From Aphelocoma coerulescens (lineage: Eukaryota > Chordata > Aves > Passeriformes > Corvidae), in contig NC_091013.1 in the NCBI RefSeq assembly GCF_041296385.1, forward strand, positions 12,042,001 to 12,106,000: a stretch of 64,000 nucleotides of DNA, written 5' to 3'. Shown here piece after piece: positions 25,949-37,295 of this stretch. Numbering within the stretch: the stretch's first letter is position 1; each line of letters starts with the position of its first letter. The notes beneath the pieces were generated by a model. That model saw nothing but the letters and a program-made list of their open reading frames with translations, searched no databases and was not told the DNA's origin. Made by a program: the position numbers and the translations under genes.

Positions 25949-26071
25949 CACATCCAATGGGTAACTACAGTTCACTGCTAAATCCCTTCAGTACCCTCAT
26001 GAGAGGTGATGATGTTTATTAACCAATAATGCTGTGCAGGAGCAGTATTCTTTTATGTATTCAATTTATAC

Positions 26072-26090
26072 TTTTTTTTTTTTTTTTTTT
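26072..26090 (+). repeat. Poly(T) tract
   Basis: An uninterrupted run of about 19 T. It could be a slippage tract or the tail of a minus-strand retroposed sequence, but no source gene is recognisable beside it. Confidence 0.85.
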
Positions 26091-27931
26091 AAATCTTTAT
26101 TTTTTAATCCCCAATACATCTCCTGATCCCCTACTTCTCTTCCTGGGTAACCATATCACCTGAATCTTGCCAGCTCTTCTATGCAGAATGCACGGTGGTT
26201 TCCTTATTAAAAGATATCAAATGTTTGAAAACATTTGCTCAGAGATAATGATAATTATTTGTGTAATGTTATCAGTATGTGACACATGTAGAGAAAGTTT
26301 TCACAGAGGCACAACAGATTAATTTGTATTTCTTAGAGACACTTTCAGAAGTGCTACATTGTTATTCCCTATTGTTATAGGGAAAAGAAAAGAAAAACAA
26401 AAAGTAACCTTGTCCAACCTTGAATTTTGAAATGCAAACCAGGCCTAATCCTGACAGGTACTGAGCTCTTCTGTCTCTTGACTGGAGCAACTGTTAATAT
26501 TGAATTATCAGAACTTCCCAAGAGCTTAAGGATTTAAAAAAAATTTTTACTGAGAAGTAAAGTGTTCTCCAAATAGCATCCTGCAAGTCCAAACCCATTA
26601 TTATAGTGTTTCTACAATGAACAGCACATTAGTCAGTGATGTTTTATGATTACGTATGAATGTCAAAATCTTTTAATAATGATTATGTATCTGATTTCAT
26701 AAAAATGGAATTGCCAGGGCGCCATCAGCTAAAACCAAAGTATGAGGGAATTATTCACAGCCAGTCAGCTGTAACAATAGACATATTTGGCTTTATCATC
26801 GAACAACTTTTGAGCTACATGTAACTACTAATGGACTTTTGCAACAATTTCTTGTCTAAACTTTCTACCGACAGGAGATCTTTGAAATTGAGGCTTATTT
26901 TTTTTCCTTTCTACAGCTATATGTGCCTATAAATCTTCATTTATTCCCTCAAACATTTCTTTAATGTTTTGTTTACATAAAACAAACAAAACCCCAGTGA
27001 ACCAAACAGAAAAAAACTATAAACCAAACTAATCACTGTTGCTTTCATTTAAATCTAACTCCTATGGTTAGAAATGCTACAATCCATCTTGCTTTTGAAA
27101 TGTGTGTGTTCAGAAGTTCACTCCCTTACTCTCCCCATGCAGACTTACTTGTTATATTAATTATTCTTGACCATATAAAATTCATAAATTACTTTTACCA
27201 CCTCCCTGCCCTGTAACATACCTATCTCTTTCTCTCCCACTTCCCCCTATCCATAGCCTATGACAAAACTGCTCCAGAGATGACTTTACTCATACCCAGT
27301 GCTGTGTAAGAAGAATTGCAATCTATAATTAATAGCTTACAATGACAATGGAAATTTACTTTGGTTTTATAATCTACTGAAGACATATGCATGCTTAAGA
27401 AGCTTAAATTACACTCAAATCCTGGAACATACTAATCCTTTGAATGAATAACACTAAGACTTTATTTCTTTCTTAGTTGTGATCCCACTGGGGACAAGCC
27501 TGAAACCCAGAAACGAACCCTCTGAATCCAAGTATGAGTTAAGATTTGAATACAACCAAGCCTAACCTGTATTTCAGTTGCTGACCATGCTTGTTTAACC
27601 ATTCTCAAGTACAAAGCTTCCTTGCTGAAAGATGAAGCTTTCCTTGCCTTTCTTCTAAAGCTTAAATGATAACCATAATATTCATTCTTCTGACATTTCA
27701 CCAGTACCCCTGTCTTTCTTTTGCTTGCAACACAATAAAGTTTTTATTCAGAACTATGAATGAAATATATCCCCATTAAGTTATCCTAGGTTTGTAACAG
27801 TTCATCCTTGATATGACACCTACTGGCCTGGCACGCAAGCCTTTTAGGTAGCATTGTATCAGTGCTTTTTAGAGTCCACACTCATTCTGCCTATAGTTTC
27901 CTGTGCCTTTGGTACCTTTTCACAAGCACAT

Positions 27932-28352
27932 GGAATCATTTAGGTTAGAAAAGATGTCTAAGATCATGGAGTCCAAGTGCTAACACAGCATTGCCAAATC
28001 CACCACTAACACATCCCTAGGTGCCTCATCTATACATCTTTTAAATACCTTCAGGGATGGTGATGCAAACGCTGTCCTGGGAAGCCTGTTTTCAATGCTC
28101 CATAACACTTTCTGTGAGGAGGTTTTTCCTAATATCCACTCCAAGCCTCCCGTGGTTCTACTTCAGGCCATTTCCTCTTGTCCTATTGCTTGCTACTTGG
28201 GAGATGAGACCTCTCCACACCTCTCTACATCTTCCTTTTGTGTAGTTGAAGAGAGTGATAAGAACCTGAAATGAACCTCCTTTTGTCCAGGTCGAACAAC
28301 CCCAGCTCCCTCAGACGTTCCTCACAGCACTTGTGCTCCAGACCCTTTGCAT
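27932..28352 (-). mobile_element. CR1 LINE 3' portion
   Basis: The minus strand carries the CR1 3' end. The tail lies at about 27932-27960 (plus-strand reading GGAATCATTTAGGTTAGAAAAG), followed by the 3' UTR and the end of ORF2 (plus-strand CCATTTCCTCTTGTCCTATTGC and CCCAGCTCCCTCAGACGTTCC). It stops at the CA microsatellite near 28353, where 5' truncation of the element meets the simple repeat. It is parallel in structure to the copy starting at 50683. Confidence 0.93.
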
Positions 28353-28384
28353 ACACACACACACACAGACACACACACACACTC
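28353..28384 (+). repeat. (AC)n microsatellite
   Basis: An interrupted AC run of about 30 bases with one AG interruption, directly abutting the 5'-truncated edge of the CR1 copy. Confidence 0.92.
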
Positions 28385-29743
28385 TCAAGCTTTGTTAAAC
28401 ACGAGTCTCTCTGTTAATTTTGCACCCCTTCATCTTAATTATGTCCTACCTTTGGGAAAGGGGTGGAATACTGTGGTCCCCAAATATTTGTTTCTTCCAT
28501 TGCATTGCATGCAAGGGTCTTTGTAACCCTCCAAACAGTTTCATTCCAGTGAAATGCTGTATACATGGGTAACTCCCAAAGCAGTTGCTGCAACGTTTTT
28601 AGCATTCTGAATGTGCCTCATCTGTCTTTGTCAATCATTAGACATTTCTTGATAACCATTTTTCTTCCATGAACCTGATTGCTGTAATTATTTCCCCATA
28701 CTTTTCTTGAGTCAGGTATTACCTCTTTTTAGTTTATATCATTCATCACCAAAATTTCTAAATACCACAGCAAATAACTTTCTATTTTTATTCCAATAAG
28801 TAGTTGTTATGTTTACATGAGAAGAATCCCAAAACAACTAATCTATAAACCAAACCATAAGCCTGCAAATTGGCAAGAATTCTTTCCACAGTGGACAAAA
28901 CATCCAGAGAAAACTATTAATCTGCTGTACATTCTCCTTTTCCTCAAAGACTCAAGTTTTATTGCAAAAATAAGTTACTTTAATATAAGATCACTGCATA
29001 GTCATGACTCTGTGACATGATTCCTACACAGTAATATTTTTACAATAATCTGCCTAAGGCACTTGCTTTTTCTTCTCCTTTCTACTCTGCATCCAGACCT
29101 GCTATACTGGCTACAAGTGCTTAATTTTAAGCCCTGAATTAAGATCCACATGAGCACCATTTAGTTCACAAGTATAACAACTAGGTAAAATCTCGTCATT
29201 CTTAAATTTCAGAGAAAATTCAAAAATTGAAAACCTGAATTCAAATTTGCTAGTGGCTTTACAATGTACAATGTAAGAAATTTGCCAGATTTCTGAGGGT
29301 CATTTTTCAGGCTCATTTTTTGTGATTAAATGCAATTTAACTGAATCAGTGGCACTTAGACAATATGTGTTTTAAGTAACACCGGAAATAAATTATCTTC
29401 ATCAAGTTATAAAGAGAAAACAAACTAAATGACTGAAAACAGGAAACATTTCAGCAAGGCTAAATGTAATTAACAGTGTGACTAGGAACTTCTTTGAAAA
29501 CTGCCTGGAGATGCCTAGTTTGGATCAGGTAACCTTTTCCTCATTACGCAGTATTAACCCTGAATGTTATTTCTGTTGGGAATCCCACTGACTTACTGCA
29601 GTAAGATAAGCTGTAGAATTTGAACAGGTCTAAACTCTTATAGATGAAAATGCTTTTCTTAACATACTTGCATAAATGTATGTTGAACACTGAGTACTTT
29701 GAACTGCAGTTTCAAATAATATTTTCCCTTCCATCTCTTGCAG
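28385..29743. other. AT-rich non-coding DNA
   Basis: No known repeat or gene. It ends in a strong polypyrimidine tract and CAG acceptor at 29722-29743. Confidence 0.45.
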
Positions 29744-29794
29744 GACAGTCTTGGGAATTGAAGTAATTGTCTATCTTTTTTGGACATGCAAAAG
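29744..29794 (+). other. Candidate 51-bp internal exon
   Basis: The segment follows a good acceptor (CCCTTCCATCTCTTGCAG, ending at 29743) and is closed by a near-perfect donor, AAAG|GTAAGT, at 29791-29800. Its length is a multiple of three. One frame is open throughout (TVLGIEVIVYLFWTCK) while the frame starting at the first base hits a TGA. The splice signals are the best pair I noticed in the window, but I cannot name a protein and cannot link it to other exons. A non-coding RNA exon or chance is possible. Confidence 0.3.
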
Positions 29795-29924
29795 GTAAGT
29801 TTGATACTAAGTTATTTTTACTTTACTGTGACTGACTGTGAAAGGTGAATTACTTGAAATCTACAAGAAAAGGGGTCCAAACCCCCTACATTTGCCTACT
29901 ACCTGTGAAGTTACCTTTTGCTGG

Positions 29925-30535
29925 TGTGACGAGTGGACCTTGGCTAACTAACAACGGTCCACCAAGCCACAATATCACACCACACCCAACAAAACTAAGG
30001 GAGAAAATTCAATAATAAACTTGTGGGTTGATACAAGGACTGGGATATTACTTATCCATGGGCAAAACAGACTCAGCTGGGAGAAATTAATTGAATGAAT
30101 TGCTGATTAATAAGAGAGTACGACAATGAGAATCAAGACCAAAACTAAAAACACCTCCTTTCTTCTAGGGCTCAACTTCACCCCCAGCCTCTTAACCTCC
30201 TTTCCCCAAGAAGCAGTGCAGGGGCACAGGGAATGGGGGCTGTGGCCAGTCCATTATGCATTGCCTCTGCTGCTCCTTCCTCCTCAAGCTCTTCCCTTCT
30301 CCAACATGGGGTTCCATTAATGGGAGACAGTTCTTCATGCAGTGCCCCAAGGCAGGTCCATCTCAAAGGCTTCAGCTCTTCAAAAAATGCTCCAACACAG
30401 GACACAGTCCTTCAGGAAGAGGCTACTCCAGTGTGGGTCCCTTACAATGTCACAAGCCCTGCCAGCAAACCTGCTCCACCATGGGCTTCTCTCTCCACAG
30501 GTCCACAGGTACTAACAGGAGCCTCACTGTCAGTC
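29925..30535 (-). mobile_element. ERVL-type LTR, truncated, minus orientation
   Basis: The plus strand starts TGTGACGAGTGGACCTTGG, the reverse complement of the 3' end of a widespread avian ERVL LTR. At 30056-30090 the CATGGGCAAAACAGACTCAG block matches (inverted) the U5 border of the LTR at 57466-58539. Further on come the degenerate CTCCA-CATGGG repeats of the U3/R body. The copy ends near 30535 inside those repeats, so the U3 start (about 450 bases in the fuller copy) is missing. The poly(A) signal has mutated (CAATTC in place of AATAAA on the minus strand). No internal viral genes adjoin. Confidence 0.88.
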
Positions 30536-31444
30536 TGTTAATACTTACTGCTCTGAAACACTGTGGTAGGTTTGCTTTCAATTACCTTACTTATTCTTGA
30601 ATGAATAGCCCATTAAATTTTTTTTTTGGTAAACGTTTCTCTCCAGGGAGGATGTCTGTCTTCCAGAAGTCTATAAGATATATATTATAAAGATTCTATA
30701 TACCAAATACCGTTAAGTTCACTTTGTGATAACTAAACTGCAGCCATGGGATGTGTAGAATACATATTAAAAATTTATTAAAATCTTGAAAGGAGAGATG
30801 TAGAAGATACACCCAATGGTTCATGTAATTATTTGGAAATTACTCATTAGGTTACGTCACACATCTTTGTTGCTTTAATAAAGAAGGCTTTCCTTCCTTG
30901 AATCTCTTAGAGCCTGTATCTCTATCAGCAGTACCTTCTCCTTTTTTTTTCCTATTTTTCTTTAACATTTTGAGAGAGAAGAGAAATTTTCATACATTTT
31001 TTATTAAAGATGCTGGTCTCACTGCAAAGCTTTAGAATGATGCTTTATTGTCATGAGATATATTCATTTAATTTGAGGGAAAACTGTTCAGCAAGAATTC
31101 TGAATATGTAATATGGATCCCCACCCAGAATGGGAACATAGTAACTAAGGACACACAAAGAATATATCATTCCTGTGGGTAAACCTATATTTCCTCTGGT
31201 TATTCTACTTTTTGAGGGAGCAGTTGTCATATGATTCTGATATTCTGAGCTGGGAAAATAAAATGCCTTGTGGCTCTCCCATGAGAGAGGTTTTTATACT
31301 GAGTAGACCTAAGAAAATATTTTTACTACGATTGTTATTTCCCTATCTGCTGTAGGGATATTTCCCTATCTACTGATGGACTCGATATTTATAATATTCT
31401 TCTTCCTTTTTTAAGTCTTCCTTTCTTTGTAGGTTTTCTTTCCC
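30536..31444. other. AT-rich DNA with a possible LTR remnant and a tandem pair
   Basis: At 30782-30800 a purine-rich run precedes TGTAGAAGATACACC. TTACGTCA (a CRE-like word, 30852-30859) and AATAAA (30877-30882) follow, all in the order of a short LTR, but the signal is weak. A 23-base-period tandem duplication lies at 31336-31375. Confidence 0.4.
31336..31374 (+). repeat. Tandem pair, 23-bp period
   Basis: TATTTCCCTATCT begins at 31336 and again at 31359, with similar spacer text (GCTGTAGGGA and ACTGATGGA follow). This is a simple local duplication. Confidence 0.75.
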
Positions 31445-31512
31445 AGAGGTTGGAGCAGACGAACTTTTGAGGTCCCTTCTAACCTGGGCCGATCTACGGT
31501 TTTGTGGTTCTA
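31445..31512 (+). mobile_element. CR1 LINE 3' terminus (short)
   Basis: Only the last 70 bases of a CR1 in plus orientation: AGAGGTTGGAGCAGACGAAC, then TTTTGAGGTCCCTTCTAACC, then a degraded form of the terminal repeats (TTTTGTGGTTCTAA). It is extremely 5'-truncated and old. Confidence 0.85.
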
Positions 31513-34500
31513 AGTCTGAAGGAGAACTACAATAACTTGGACAAGAAGTTGGACAGACAGTGCCATTACGTGAAGATCGGATACAGTATTTGACAGAACC
31601 TAGTAGAGAAATGCCCTTGGAGGAGGAGGTGAAAGGTGGCTCTTAGATGTCAACCAACTGATCTTTAGGACCTACCTTGGGGTTGCATTTGCTTAAGTGT
31701 CAGATTTGAAGTTAGCAGTATGAAAACAGACTGGTCAAGATACTGGATCAGGAGGTATTTGACCACAGAGAAGAAAGGTGGGCCTAAAAGACACAGAATT
31801 TCAATGGGGCATAGCAAAAGAAGTGTACAGCAGGAAGACACTGACTTAGCAATGCTTAGCAATTCCTAGAGAAGTGCATGTTTAAAAGGCCAGTGCTCGG
31901 TTTGTCTGATGATTTGAACTGCCCATCCTGTAGATGTAGGGGGCTTACTTGTATCCAAATACCTTTAGTAATTTTTCTTCTCAGCAGACAATCCCAGCAC
32001 TCTGTGTAGAAACTGGAAGATGGGGAGAGGTAGCAAGATAGCTTATGACTTCTGCTGTTTGGGTGCCTGCCTGCCCACTCCTTTCACAAGCATTTCCCTG
32101 TGGCAAGCAGCTCCCTGAAAGCTGGTAAAAGGCTTTGAACTGTTTTACAAAATGCAGTTGGCAGAGGAAAAGTGCTTTCCATCAAGAAAGCTGGAGCACC
32201 GTGTTTTCCCAGCTGCTCTGAGGCACCATATGTTTGCAGTATGGCTACTAATGCTACTCTTATTTCTTTAGGAGACATTACAGATGTAAGTCTCTGCAGC
32301 GATAATTGTATGAGGATAAGCAAACTTCTGGTATGTGGCAGTATTTCACTGGGGTTAATGCCAGGGTCAGCCCTGTCAAAGCAGCTGACACAACAGTGCC
32401 TTGAGGAATATGGAGATCACGACCATCAGTATGACCAGTTTCATTTGACACTGTAAGACCTTGGGAGCAAGATTTGCAAATCTCTCTGGCTTGGTCAGCA
32501 CAGTAACTGAGAGTCAGCTGACCAGGATACTATAAGGATGTTCTTCCAATGGCATTTTAGAAGTTTCCATTGCAATATTTGTTAACAATAATTAGAATTT
32601 AGCACAGTGAAATCACATGGTGTATAACCAACTGTATTTGCCTCGCCCATGTTTCCAAACCTTTACTGGGATAGCTATTTGTCAACCAGTCAAAGCATTC
32701 CTCCTCAAGGTGTGAAGATACATTTTTCTGTCCCAACTAGCAGTCCAGAAAATAAACAGGAATTCACAACACCAGATGGGGAATAAGGTGCTGAGCAAAT
32801 GCAGGATCTGTTTCAGGGCTCTCCCTGGGGGCTGGCAGGATGACAATCACCAAGAAGAAAAAAAGTGACTAGTCAAGCATGAGGGAGAGTCAGGGTGAAT
32901 GGCAGTTGCTTAGGGTTTCAAAAGGAAAACAGTTAGAAGAATATAAGACAAAAACAACAATGTGCTGCAAGGAGTGTTGACAAAAATCTCTCTAAAACTT
33001 GCCATAAAAACAGACACATGAATCTTCTCTCTATTGGCAGGCTTTGACACATTCTTATATAGCATAACATGAAGAGGCCAGATGTCATATTATGGTTAGA
33101 GATTTGCAGTCAATGGAAGGGCTAAAAATAATATGACACTGAGAGAGTATAGGGAGAGTTACCTAGAGGAAGGGAAACTGGCCAACGTTTTAAAGTTTCA
33201 AGGCTCTGTTTTCCAGAATGATACTGGCAGGGGAGTCCACATCCATTTCTTCTGTAGCTCCTCAGTAAATTATGGCAACGATTCAAAACTGCTTTAAACT
33301 ATAACCCATCTTTCATTGACTTGGCTGCAGTTACAATCAGGAATTGGGGCTTGGTTAAGTGTAGCACTAATACTCTGTTCTGCTTCCTACAGAAGTCAAA
33401 CACAGTTCTGTCTTTTAATCTGCTTGTATGTCAGACCTCCAGTAAGCAACCTGGGATAAGGGCTGGGCTCACTGCAGTCTGAGTGATTCTGGATAAGGAG
33501 AAAGAAAAATAGGAAAGAGGAAGGAGACTTTGAGGAGCCAGCACAGAAGCACTTATGCAGGAACAGGATTGCTGTGCACAGTGGATAAACCCCACCTCCT
33601 TCATGATGCAAATTAAACACCTAATTTTCAAGGAGGAAAGCAGTCAGGAAACTCTTTGCCAGCCAGAGTAGTGCCTGGTAGTGTCACCTCACCAAGGTAG
33701 TCCCTGCAGACTACAGCTGCTGCACAGGCATACACTGTCATCTCAGGGTGACCAGAGCTATGAATGATGATGACAAGAAACCATGAGTCAATATAGTAGT
33801 GTTATCATAAAATAATAGTATTTTGTGTAATAAAAGTAACGGTCAGATTTGAGTGGGAAATTTGGAATTTCAGGTCATGCTGGACTAAACTTTTAAAAAT
33901 CAATGAGGTTCTCATAAAAGTAAGCAAAGTGAATCAGAGATTTTTTTCTCTATTTGACAGTAGAATTGGTATGAAAACTGAGAACAGAAAAAAAACAAAC
34001 AAACCAACCAACCCCCACACCTTGTTTTTCCTTTAACATAAAATAGTGATGTGGCTGTGTGGCTGGTGGGATCAGTCCTTCATGGTATGACAGGGCCAAC
34101 ATTAGTATTTGCTGCCTTGAAGTCCTATAGCTGACACAGATATTCAATGGGATGAGGAAAACTTCAGAGAGCTTACTGGTATGGAATTACATGTAAGAGA
34201 AAAGAAGGTTCCTGGATGGCTCTGGATGGATTATATTGGTGCCATAGTATCTGGTCTAGTCAGGCATCCAGTTGACAGAGGTAGGTACTGTGACATGGAC
34301 TTCATCACAAGGATTCATCATCAGAATGTGCCAAACACTAAATCAATAGATTGTGAATATATCTGAAAGTGCCAAAATAGTGTGCATTGTAAAATATTGT
34401 GGCCGAGTAAATTTAGTAATGATGGACTTCATCTATCAGATAAAGATTAAGAAAAAAAACACCAACTCTTTAAATTTTGTATTGACCAACTGAACTTACT

Positions 34501-36299
34501 AAACACAAGGAAAAAAAAATTAATGTTTTCCAAGCATAATGTCAATCTATGCATGCAGTGCATTTCAGATATATGGCAAATGGTCAGCCCTCAGAAGTAG
34601 AGAGATCCAGTGACAGACTTATGATCTGAGACACCGTAGGATAAAATGTTGAGAAATTGGGTAGTGGATTTTTTTCCTTAAAGTAGAGAAGAGGAAGCAA
34701 ACCTGAGGAGACACATGGCCCAACTTTTCAACTCTGTTAATCATTTATGGTCATTCCATAAGACACATGACTGCTTGGCTACATGCATACAATCATAAAG
34801 CTGCAGACTGCAATACAGTCACACCTTAGTTTCTGTCATTCAATGTTTGATTGTCTGAGTCAATGTCTGTGAAGACTTAAAGCTAGTCATATAGAAATGT
34901 GGATTTTCCTCAAACAATTTTCTGATAAAATTTTTATTTGCTTGTCCTTTCAGACTGGCTAAACTAATTATTTTGAAACTGTTCCTCTTTTTTACATATA
35001 TTAACTGACCAGGAAAAACAAACAAACAAATAATCAAACATAAACTCATGTATTTACAATTAATTCAGAGGTATCCATGCCTACCAGAAAGACTTAATTA
35101 CAATGCTGAAGCAAGTAGATCCTTCATCTTCACTTTTGCTTAAAAAGCTAAAATTCAGTGTGAATATCATGGGCTTCTGTTGCAGCTACACAAGAACAAA
35201 GCACTGAAAAACCAAACACCAATATATACCTACCACATATATAAAAAAAAACCAAACAGAATATACCAAACATGTTGAGCACAATCATCAATAAATACAA
35301 CCTCTTCCCAGGATGAAAATCTTACTGTATTGTATATAAAATCTTCATATGCAAATTATCTTTTAAGTCAGCTTGGCAGAAAGTAGAGTAGGAGTAGGAG
35401 CTATTTTAACATTAAAGTATAATTAATTTGAACTTGAAAAACATACTCCAGGCAATAAGGGGTGTGGGATAAGTTTCAGTGAAACACTTAAAAGTTCAGC
35501 TGTTTCTATGCCAGCATTTTAAACATTCTGAAACCAACAAGGCTTAAGCACTTGCAAACAGAAAGCAACAGGGAGGTACCTTCTCCAAATTAAGTCTTTC
35601 AGAAAACTAGCAGCTACAAACTGTTCATGTAGAAATTGAGACTAAGTTTTCACAAAGACCCCTGCAAGCAGTACTTTGAGCTCAAAAGAAATGAGATTTA
35701 CCTTGCCTATTTAAGAAGTTATAATATCCTTAAAAACTAAAGTTAATGGTCTTGCAAACATAGTCTTTGGGGGCCTGTTTCCAAAAATGAGTCTTCTAAG
35801 TATAAAGGAAAGAAAGGATGTAAAAAATACCTTTTCCTCCCTAGCTCCTCTTTAATTAATGTTCATAGCTCAAGGATTAGGGATATAATTTTTTTTTCCC
35901 CACATAGCTGAATGCCAGCCTGATTTCAGGCTACTGTTGCTATAGGAGTGATTGTGAAGAAGCTTCTCCCTGTGCTTTTCTCACCTCTTAGTTTCTCTGC
36001 TGGAATAAAATTGATTGAACATAGAAGAAAGGACACAATAACACCTTAAGCAGATGAAGTAAGGCTGCACATATGTTTTAGAATTTTCTTCTCATTGAAA
36101 CGAATTGCTTTGTATGATGCTGATTTTATACTGCAGTTTTTGAAGCACCCTTTAGCAGCACTGTGGTTACATGGATATATCCATAGTTTACAGGGGGGGA
36201 GATTGTCACAATATACCTTCAATTTATTGTTTTAGTAAATGAACTTAAAATATTTCACAGGGATTCTTTGTTAACGCATTTCTTCTGATCTTGACAAGA
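31513..36299. other. Non-coding DNA, no gene recognised
   Basis: Nearly 5 kb without a known repeat or gene. Frames of 65-94 codons (for example 32172-32456 plus, 33396-33631 minus) are unrecognised and overlap frames on the other strand. The sequence has ordinary A- and T-rich tracts only. Confidence 0.45.
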
Positions 36300-36460
36300 A
36301 GTTCAAGAGCCAGCAGTGTGCCTTTGCAGCCCAGGCCAGACTGGATGGGGCTGAGAGCAACTGGTCTAGGGAAAGAGTCCCTGCCCATGGCAGAGCGGTT
36401 GGAACCATATGATCTTTAAAGGTCCCTCCCAACCCAAACCACTCCATGATTCTGTGACTT
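36300..36460 (+). mobile_element. CR1 LINE 3' end, internally shortened
   Basis: The 3' UTR and terminus are clear: GACTGGATGGGGCTGAGAGC, then ATGATCTTTAAAGGTCCCTCC, then ATGATTCTGTGAC at 36446-36459. Upstream, GAGCCAGCAGTGTGCC (about 36307) resembles a CR1 ORF2 segment that normally lies several hundred bases away, so this copy also seems to have lost internal sequence. Confidence 0.92.
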
Positions 36461-36690
36461 CAGAACTTTGCATTTCAACTGTTTTAATTAGCACACTCTA
36501 ATAAATACATTTTGAGACAACTCTAGCACATTTTGGTTTCAAAACCAGAGGCTTAATGTAAACAGTTTACATAGCATTCTACAAACACAGAGATACTAAT
36601 TATGTAGAATTATAAGGTGAATAACTAAATCAAGGATACAACCTGTAGAAAACATAATTTGCTTTATAAATATAGGAAGGATAGCTTTTA

Positions 36691-36743
36691 GAGTAACAGT
36701 GACATGCTAGTGATAATTATGAGTAACAGTGTGAACCTAGTGA
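36691..36743 (+). repeat. Tandem pair, 30-bp period
   Basis: GAGTAACAGTG starts at 36691 and again at 36721, each followed by a CTAGTGA word 7 bases later. The second unit has diverged. Confidence 0.75.
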
Positions 36744-37264
36744 GATCTAGAAAAGTAAATTGCCAATGTAGAGAGACAGTGCAATAAAAGCCCAGGGCAC
36801 CAGCTTTCAGTGTGTAGGTTCACTGTGCTGACTCTCAGCTCTTAGAATTCCACAGGTACTTTTACAGAAATTAGATTAATTGTTACAGCAGGGTGTTTTA
36901 GGCCACATGTTATTCTTTATATTGTGTCCCTGCTGCCCAGATGTAAAGGAACATGCAGATAAGTCATGTAATATGCAATATATAACTGGGTAGATCTTGT
37001 GATAAGATGTAAAAACACAGGAAATATTAAAAAAAATCAGCTAATAGATAAATCCCAAGGAAAAAGCAAAGTACTATAACTGGATTATCTTAAAATTAAG
37101 GAAGATAACCAATGTTCAAAGCTTTACTTGGAAAAATTTGAATTAGGTTATTTTACACCTGCTGGCATGAACATGCTTTTATTGATGAAGTTTTGGTGCA
37201 TTTAGGCAAGATGAGTTGCAACTTTACAATCAGATTTTTTTAAAAAAATTAATAGAATAATAGG

Positions 37265-37295
37265 GAAAAAAAAAAAAAAGAGAGAGAGAGAAAAA
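37265..37295 (+). repeat. Poly(A)/(GA)n tract
   Basis: About 14 A followed by six GA units and another A run. A low-complexity purine tract. Confidence 0.9.

Larger units (their letters stand above)
22483..27931. other. AT-rich non-coding DNA with short tandem duplications
   Basis: More than 5 kb with no recognised gene. Simple sequence includes A12/T7 at 25371-25389 and T19 at 26072-26090. A 20-22 base imperfect tandem pair lies at 25907-25948. The 107-codon minus frame at 24803-25126 and others are unrecognised. The segment around 27470-27760 contains ACAATAAAGTTTTTATT, a poly(A)-signal-like end, but no element could be delimited. Confidence 0.45.

Noticed and set aside
27470..27770. Possible LTR ending in ACAATAAAGTTTTTATT
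   Set aside because: Only the poly(A)-like end is suggestive. I found no TATA box, terminal TG...CA pair or flanking repeat.
28353..28384. CA repeat considered as the tail of a retroposed element
   Set aside because: It abuts the 5'-truncated edge, not the 3' end, of the CR1 copy, so it is an independent microsatellite.
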